Origin: Sulfurospirillum sp. UBA6810
Lineage (GTDB): Bacteria > Campylobacterota > Campylobacteria > Campylobacterales > Sulfurospirillaceae
DNA: 7,157 nucleotides
Reading direction: 5' to 3'
Assembly: GCA_002469305.1 (NCBI GenBank)
Contig: DKEY01000109.1
Coordinates: 1 to 7,157, forward strand
Shown: in pieces, positions 5,928 through 7,157 of the stretch
How positions within the stretch are numbered: position 1 is the first letter of the stretch
Layout of the letters: the number at the start of each line of letters is the position of its first letter
The notes under the pieces: model-generated
Seen by the model: the letters and a program-made list of their open reading frames with translations, nothing else
Told to the model about the DNA's origin: nothing
The model's database searches: none
Program-made: the position numbers and the translations under genes

Positions 5928-6461
5928 TTGAAGATTTTTTTGATAGTCCTCTCTTTGGTGAGTGGTATATATGCCCAGACGATAGATTGTACAAAGGTTT
6001 TTGAAGAGAGGAAGTTGGAGCTTTTAAAAGAGGTAGAAAAGATAGATGAAGCCAGACAATCTTTTGAAGCCTTGCGTGCTGCAACAAATGCTCTTTTTGA
6101 TAAACAAAAAGAGAGTTTGGATGCGCAAAGAGTAGATTTAAACAACACAATGAGAGAAATTTCTAACAAAGAAGAGTCTATCAAAAGAATGCTAGAAGAA
6201 AATAAAAAACTTTTAGAGGCGATTGAAGGTGCTAAAAATGATAAAATAAGTACAACATACTCAAAGATGAAAGATGCAGCTGCAGCAAGTATCATTGAAG
6301 CTCTTCCAAATTATGAGGCAGCAGCTATCATGTTTACTTTACCAGCAAAAAAAGTTTCATCTATCATGGCAAAGATGAGTCCCGTAGTTGCATCAAAAAT
6401 CACACAAATACTCAGAAAGGGTCCACCTTTTGAGCCTGAAGTTGGCAAAGAGGCAAACTGA
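5928..6461 (+). CDS. MotE-like secreted coiled-coil protein with MgtE_N-type C-terminal domain
   Basis: The 177-residue product has an N-terminal signal sequence or anchor (MKIFLIVLSLVSGIYAQ), a long charged coiled coil (about 25-105, beginning CTKVFEERKLELLKEVEKID), and a small C-terminal helical domain (about 110-164, including AAAIMFTLPAKKVSSIMAKM) of the type shared with the N-terminal domain of MgtE and with MotE. MotE proteins are periplasmic stator-associated factors; the C. jejuni protein at this position (Cj1496c) is, as I recall, a periplasmic glycoprotein. Start choice: TTG 5928 gives a clean signal peptide, has AAAAGG (5914-5919) eight bases ahead and lies one base after the fliJ stop. 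ATG 5910 and ATG 5883 would overlap fliJ and add polar residues before the signal. The stop overlaps the next ATG (TGATG). A role in motility is inferred from family and neighbour. Confidence 0.72.
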   Translation: MKIFLIVLSLVSGIYAQTIDCTKVFEERKLELLKEVEKIDEARQSFEALRAATNALFDKQKESLDAQRVDLNNTMREISNKEESIKRMLEENKKLLEAIEGAKNDKISTTYSKMKDAAAASIIEALPNYEAAAIMFTLPAKKVSSIMAKMSPVVASKITQILRKGPPFEPEVGKEAN

Positions 6462-7114
6462 TGGAAAACTACAATGACTTGATACACACTATAACGCTTG
6501 CCATGGGAGCTTCTTGGGCAAGTGGGATTAATCTGTATGCGACTATATTTGTACTGGGCTTTAGTGCCTTAAATGGTGCTTTTGTTTTACCTACAGGCTT
6601 AGAGATTTTGAGTAATCCTCTTGTGATAGGTGCAGCAGGATTCATGTACTGTGTAGAATTTTTTGCAGATAAAATCCCAGGAGTAGATACAAGTTGGGAT
6701 GCGATACATACTTTCATCAGAATCCCAGCAGGTGCAATGCTTGCAGCAGGGGCACTTGGAGATATGGGCGCGGCAGCAGAACTGAGTGCTGCGATTTTGG
6801 GTGGCAGTATTGCAGCTGCAACACATGCAACAAAAGCTGGAAGTAGGGTCTTGATAAACACTTCGCCTGAGCCTTTTTCAAATTGGGGAGCAAGTATCGG
6901 TGAAGATGTTTTGGTTTTTGCCGGCCTTTGGACAGCACTCAATCACCCTATAATCTTTTCTATCGCTTTTATCCTTTTTATCATACTTCTTATTTGGCTT
7001 TTGCCAAAACTTTGGAGAGGGATAAAAAAAGTATTTGGATTTTTAGCAAAACTTTTAGGCTTTAAAAAAGAGGAGCCATCTTTACATGTAGAAGAAAATT
7101 CTAAGGAGTCATAG
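6461..7114 (+). CDS. DUF4126-family integral membrane protein
   Basis: This 217-residue membrane protein has features I associate with DUF4126: SGINLY near the N-terminus (21-26), EFFADKIPGVDTSWD (66-80), FIRIPAGA (85-92), small-residue-rich helices over 88-125, and ATKAGSRVLINTSPEPFSN (123-141). Further hydrophobic helices lie at about 147-160 and 164-182, followed by a basic then acidic tail (183-217) that is probably cytosolic. The family function is unknown to me; the glycine- and alanine-rich helices around a conserved acidic motif would suit a small transporter or channel, but that is a guess. The ATG shares its A with the motE-like stop (TGATG) and has AAGAGG (6448-6453) seven bases upstream, indicating translational coupling. 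The stop overlaps the next start as TAGTG. Confidence 0.82.
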   Translation: MENYNDLIHTITLAMGASWASGINLYATIFVLGFSALNGAFVLPTGLEILSNPLVIGAAGFMYCVEFFADKIPGVDTSWDAIHTFIRIPAGAMLAAGALGDMGAAAELSAAILGGSIAAATHATKAGSRVLINTSPEPFSNWGASIGEDVLVFAGLWTALNHPIIFSIAFILFIILLIWLLPKLWRGIKKVFGFLAKLLGFKKEEPSLHVEENSKES

Positions 7115-7157
7115 TGGATATTTTAACTATCTTGGCATTTAGTGGAGCGCTTTTTAT
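7114..7157 (+). CDS. Start of an unidentified gene, cut by the window end
   Basis: A GTG at 7114 overlaps the preceding TAG stop (TAGTG) and has AAGGAG (7103-7108) five bases upstream. The frame stays open to the edge and reads MDILTILAFSGALF, a hydrophobic N-terminus suggesting another membrane or exported protein. Too little is present to name it. The strong ribosome binding site and overlap make a real, coupled gene likely. Confidence 0.6.
   Translation, partial: MDILTILAFSGALF

Noticed and set aside
1..7157. CRISPR array, tRNA/rRNA genes, insertion sequences or phage genes
   Set aside because: No regularly spaced repeats, cloverleaf, rRNA segments, transposase motifs or terminal inverted repeats were seen; apart from the leader repeat, this is ordinary chromosomal gene content.

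Overview
The window is AT-rich and every gene I can support lies on the + strand. Gene content and order point to a Campylobacterota (epsilonproteobacterial) chromosome, most likely a free-living Sulfurimonas-type lineage. The main clue is purA followed directly by a FliJ-like gene and a MotE-like secreted coiled-coil gene. This resembles the order I recall around purA in Helicobacter pylori (HP0255-HP0257) and Campylobacter jejuni (Cj1498c-Cj1496c). A hisZ gene ahead of purA fits environmental members better than the host-associated ones. The assignment rests on recall and pattern, not on a database search.

Left block (1-3075): the 3' part of uppP (undecaprenyl-diphosphate phosphatase), a haemolysin III/PAQR-type seven-helix membrane protein, a six-helix membrane diguanylate cyclase with intact GGEEF and RxxD sites, and an unnamed four-helix membrane protein whose start lies one base after the cyclase stop. 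All four products are membrane proteins, and the last two look like one translational unit.

Middle block (3076-5340): a 14-bp palindrome just after the membrane-protein gene, a gap with a possible sigma-54-type promoter, then hisZ (short regulatory subunit of ATP phosphoribosyltransferase) and purA (adenylosuccinate synthase), 12 bases apart. The unit ends in a very strong intrinsic terminator whose stem contains the purA stop codon and repeats the same palindrome core.

Right block (5341-7157): a 79/80-bp imperfect tandem duplication forms the leader of the fliJ-like gene. Each copy holds an 11-bp hairpin with a four-base loop, directly followed by a Shine-Dalgarno sequence and an ATG. Differences between the two hairpins are compensatory, so the structure itself appears to be maintained. 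The second copy starts fliJ; the first starts a 15-codon ORF. After fliJ come a motE-like gene (probable TTG start), a DUF4126-type membrane protein and the start of another gene, joined by gaps of at most one base or by stop/start overlaps. This suggests a translationally coupled operon.

The items most worth a second look are the covarying tandem leader element before fliJ, the shared palindrome core at two gene ends, and the uncharacterised membrane protein paired with the diguanylate cyclase.
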